Assembly: GCA_008694505.1 (NCBI GenBank) | Contig: VZDJ01006028.1 | Location: forward strand, 620,001 to 684,000 | Direction of reading: 5' to 3' | DNA: 64,000 nt | From: Cyanoderma ruficeps | Lineage: Eukaryota; Chordata; Aves; Passeriformes; Timaliidae | Shown: positions 59,601 through 64,000 of the stretch, piece after piece | How the letters are laid out: every line of letters begins with the position of its first letter | Numbering within the stretch: position 1 is the first letter of the stretch | Translations under genes and position numbers: made by a program | The notes under the pieces: model-generated | The model's input: only the letters and a program-made list of their open reading frames with translations | What the model was told of the DNA's origin: nothing | Database searches by the model: none

Positions 59601-62600
59601 TACTAAACAATGAAGTCATCGACTGCGCAGAAAAGTATACTGTTGCTGACTGAATTGCTTCATGTTGTTAAACATACATAAAAGCTGAATTTCAAGTTCC
59701 ATGAGAAAGGTGTTTCACACTAGAAAATCCTCAAAAGAAAGGAGAGAAAGCTCTGGAAACCAAGGGTAAAACTGAGAAAGAGACGGAGAGAAGCCAGAGT
59801 AAAATGAAAATGTAAAAACACAAGAACTTCAAGGGTGTGAAAACAATTGCTAGAAAGATTAATGAAAAATATTTTTCACATTTGTTACGTCTATACCCAC
59901 GAATATCAATGTTCCTGTTTTTTCTGCATGGGTATGATTTAGAGCTCACTGAAAACATCCCGAAAAGTCCCAGAAACTCCAATCAGACAAGGAAAAAGAT
60001 CTTTTGATACCTAACAAGCAGTGTCCATAATCATGCAATATATGCTTGTGACTGTCTTTCACACCTGCAAGAAATTTGCCAAGGTATAACATTTCAGATA
60101 TCTATCCAGGTTTCCACAACACCTGTCTTTTTCCTGACTATTGTTCTCTAAAAAGCTGCTTGTTTTGGATGGTTTATGCAGAGCCTTCAATAAACTTGTC
60201 ATGAGGTTGTAAAAGATATTAATTTGAAAAAAAGTAAGAATAAACTCCTTAAAAGTAGGTCCCATGTGCAGCATATCTAGATATTTATTGCAATAAATAA
60301 GGCATTTACTTATGTAAATAAGTCTATGAGGGAGTGGCAAGGGATACAAACACCATGGACTGCGTTTGGGCTTGTGAGAAGGGACCTAGTCAAATTGTAC
60401 AAATGAGAGAAAATGACAGGCACTTCCATAGGCAAATGGATTAGTGGTATTTCTAAAAGCAGTTAAGTGTGATCTTAGACAGAAATGTCTACTAGAGACA
60501 AGTAGCTCTAGTTAACTTTTTTTCAGATTTCTAGTCCATCACGGCCTGAGTAAAAGCTTAATTATATGACAAAAATAAAATAGGAAAAGTAGAAAAAGAA
60601 ATAACATGAAAAAACCTTCACATTAAGATGTCTTTATTTTTTATTCAGTGGTCTAGATTTTTATATAGGTGTTTATGGTACAGACATGGACATGAACTGC
60701 ACGAAAAAGCAAAGAAAAAAATTAAGAAATATTCCATTTAAACTTATGCAGCTGTGAAAACTGTAGTCTCATCTCAAAAATTTTCTCCACTGTTTTCTTT
60801 CTTTGTCTGATAAAGAAATGGGAAGACTGGGAAAAAATTCTACAAAGTCTCAGGCTGCGTGGAATTATTTTAAATTCATGCACAAATGAAGACTTTCCCA
60901 ATCAACTTTATTTCTCTTTTTAAATTTTTTACTCTTCATTTAAAAATGCATATATTCGACCTGGCTTTTATAATCATTTTATTTGTCATAATGGTTCATG
61001 TCTAATTTCCTAAAAAGGTTTGAGTAGTTCTCTGTATTTTAAAATATGCATTTTCACCCACAGAGATTTATGCTTGAAAAACCTAAGTAAGTGATGACCT
61101 TGGTAAGTAGAACACTGCATTGGGAACTTCAGCTTTTTTTCTTTGAGCTCAGTTAAGAGTGTTTGGAGTTAACTAGAATTACTGACTCAACTTGTGTGTC
61201 TTCACAGTCAGTCCAGGGACAAATCTAATTAGTGATAATTAGTGACACTTTCATTATATGGGAAGTAATGGGTGTAATGTGAGAAAATCAAAGAAAATGC
61301 ACCTGTGGAAATAATTTGTATTTCTTGGTGCAAGTTGTTTCACTGGCTGGCACAATTCAAATGCAGGTGCTCAAGACAAATTCTATGTTCCATTCCTCAA
61401 GGCAGATTTTAGTGAGTAATTGAAGTGAAAAAGATTCTCTGTGACAATTAGGGTTTTTCAGTATTCTCAAAATGGAAGATGGGGAAAACAGCAGAAAACT
61501 GGCATTCCTATTCAGACGCATAAAGCTTTTTGAGGTTCTTCTGCTCCCTCCACTCAAGAGGAGAAAAACTGTTATGGCTGTTTTGCTGTCAATCACATAC
61601 ATATAATACTGCTGTTCATGTATAGGAAATGCCATTCCTAGTTTTAAAGGCAAAAAAGACCCAATTCTAGGCCACTGAGGTCTTGCCTCGAGCAAACTCC
61701 CAATAAATGTGTCCAAGACAGCAACGACTCAGAGAAATGTTTCCAAGAGTGATATACAACCTGTTAGACTGGGATCATTTTGCTCTAAAAATCTATAAGG
61801 CTAAGATTGGGCAGGTCAAAGTTGTATTCAAGGAGGTAAACATTTTCCAGTAAATCCTCAGGAATTCAGTAGGGAATTGTATATGCATATTTAGTGATCT
61901 CAAAAGGTGCACTCTTAGGAAGAAGGAAATACTTTTGTATTCCTGGGCTTATAACTCAATCTGCTGCAGATATCCTTAGAAATCCCATCACAATGACTAG
62001 CAGATTGGGTGACTGTAGATGAAATTCACTGTAGGTAGAAAAAAATATTTTTGGGAAATCTAAACCCACATTTTTTTATTTAATACGTATTTTATAACTT
62101 AGTTTCAAAGAAGCCTGATACAAGTAATCACAAGTGAAGTAAGCTAACATGGCTGTTTGAGAATCTTACTATTAATGTGTCTCCTCTATAATGAGTCAAT
62201 GTCTTTGTGAGGCTTTCTTATTACTGTAGAACTGTCGAAAGTAGTCAGCTCCTGTTCAGGCATATAGATGAAGCAGTTCTCAAGAGCATGCATTCAACAG
62301 ATCCATTCTTCTCAGTGGGACATGCTGAGAGTTTAATACCTCAGAATATCTCTCTGGCTCATTTATATCTTTAAATGGAAATTAACTTTTTGGACAATCT
62401 GTCTTCTCACATTGGTATCAAACCAGGAGTTGCTGATTACTTTTGACAATATGTATTTGAAATTTTAATAGCAAAGACCATTCGATGTTATTGCACAAAA
62501 ATAATGTGTTAAGTTTTTAACATGATTTAGACAAGAACTAGATATTCAATCCATATTTACATATTTAAAATCCATAAAGAGCATGGTTATCATGACCTTA

Positions 62601-64000
62601 TCCAACCTGAGATGTCTGATTTTTTCTGATAAAACAAATATTGCAATTAAAATAGTATTAGTTTATTTCTCCCTAAAATAAAAACAGGCCGGTCTTTTCT
62701 TTTACTGGATATTGGGTGCTAACAAGACTGAAAAAATACAGATGTATCAAATTCCCTGAGACAGAATATATATTTCAGAAGAATACAGTGATTTCTTTCC
62801 ACCTCAGAAATATTTATTACAGGCTTGGAAGTGTTTCTTCATCCATTAAATTTCATTTATTTAAAGAAAATTATGAATTTCCAGACTGGTCCATTGTGAA
62901 GATGGAATCTTTCTCAAAAATCAGGAATCCATTCCAAAACAATCAATTTTAATAGTAATAACATATCTGGAAAAGACCTAGCTCAGCTATGCTAGTTCAG
63001 GAAAAGCACCCGGACCCTTGCTTCCCAATTCCTAGGGGAGCTTTCTAATCAACTGTCTGCAAAAAATACCACTAAAAGACTTACTCTCTTCACTTCTTCT
63101 TTTTTCCTCTCCCTGCTTTAGCCTTAAAGAGCTTACAAACAAAATTTTCACCAATTCTTTAGTCAAATCAAGTCTGTTCTGTGCTTCCCAAAGTATAATC
63201 AACAAGACATAAAAGTGTTCACAGAGCACAGCCGCTTTTTGTTAACTCTAAGTTCAGTGATAGAAGGTGAGATGTTATTTTCAGTACTTTCTGCCTTTTT
63301 GCATTTCTGAACTGAAACAGTTCTCATGTGCTCAAAGACCACAACACCATACAGCATTTTGAGACACTGCTGAGAGTCACTTGGAAAACTGAAAAAGTGC
63401 AGAATATAGATGTTTGTCTCTTTAGATGGTTATCTCAGAGACAGTACATCTTGTTCTTTCTATGTTCAATATTTCCCCATATTAAGAGAATGCATACCAT
63501 TATCTTATCAGCAACAAAAGAACCTGAGGCTATTAAACTGTTCTATTTATGTAAGGCTCCTCAAATATACCATCTCAATCTATACTACTATCAATATTTT
63601 AAAATGCCATCAAAAACACTTAAAAGTTTACTTCGTCAATAGCACATGAATAAATGTTTTTTTCTCTGGCTTAATGATTGGAAGCTTTCTGGATTTGCAT
63701 TTAGATTTTGAATACCATTAATGATTTATGAATGATTGATTTTAATGGATGCTGTGTTTCAAGTTACTTCCTCTAGTACTGAATGAGGTTGGTTTCTTCC
63801 ATCAGACATTCACAAGTCAATAAGGTCATAATAACCCATTGACAGCAAAAAGCATGAGCACCTACAAGGAGTGGTAAACAAGAGTGAATGGCTTCTACTT
63901 CTGAGTTCCAGGAATCTTCTATTGCATTTTGGATCCAACACTCCTGTAAATTAGTCTTCCTAGCCTCAATTTACTGAGGATGTGAAAAACAGATTTAAAA
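56628..64000. other. long stretch without recognised features
   Basis: About 7.4 kb of AT-rich sequence. Minus-strand frames (for example 61357-61716, 119 codons) and plus-strand frames (for example 63328-63642, 104 codons) have no recognisable domain, leader or splice support. T- and A-runs occur near 57112-57135 and 60590. No CR1 or LTR landmark was seen. Confidence 0.5.

Noticed and set aside
1..64000. CRISPR array, operon, phage or bacterial system
   Set aside because: Repeat content, composition and lack of dense coding sequence are those of a bird nuclear genome; no regularly spaced repeat-spacer units were seen.

Overview
The window looks like AT-rich, gene-poor nuclear DNA from a bird, most likely a passerine. 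The evidence is the repeat content. Several CR1 LINE 3' ends are present. There is also a tRNA-Ile-derived SINE with a CR1-type tail, like the TguSINE1 family described from songbirds, and several avian endogenous-retrovirus LTRs, one with a perfect 6-bp target-site duplication. No bacterial gene organisation, rRNA, functional tRNA or CRISPR array is visible. All family names are from memory; no database was searched.

Layout. 1-2.6 kb is AT-rich, with a 17-bp hairpin and an ATTA-rich block that may be a conserved regulatory element. 2.6-6 kb holds an internally deleted LTR, a candidate signal-peptide exon (minus strand), a C-tract, an LTR-like block and the SINE. 6-12.8 kb is mostly unique sequence with one good CR1 tail, a CR1 scrap and two weak exon candidates. 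12.8-16.3 kb carries two LTRs of different families, both minus strand. 16.3-30.4 kb is largely featureless apart from a 10-bp tandem array (23.3 kb), an unclassified GC-rich block (24.6-25.6 kb) and an A/T tract (26.5 kb). 30.4-33.7 kb has two more copies of the 13-kb LTR family. 33.7-47 kb has a plausible exon at 38.4 kb, a long CR1 fragment at 41.4-42.0 kb, a CR1 tail at 45.8 kb and a small CpG cluster at 46.1 kb. 47-64 kb has a perfect 26-bp palindrome, an 82-bp tandem duplication, two CR1 tails flanking a candidate transmembrane exon (minus strand), and the solo LTR at 56.1-56.6 kb.

No protein-coding gene can be named. The longest open frames lie in repeats or in biased sequence and are almost certainly not genes. 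Five short segments combine an open frame with splice signals or a signal-peptide-like start and are listed with low confidence. If any is real, the window is intronic or flanks a long gene. The identifiable elements are independent insertions, and nothing suggests that the features act together as a system.
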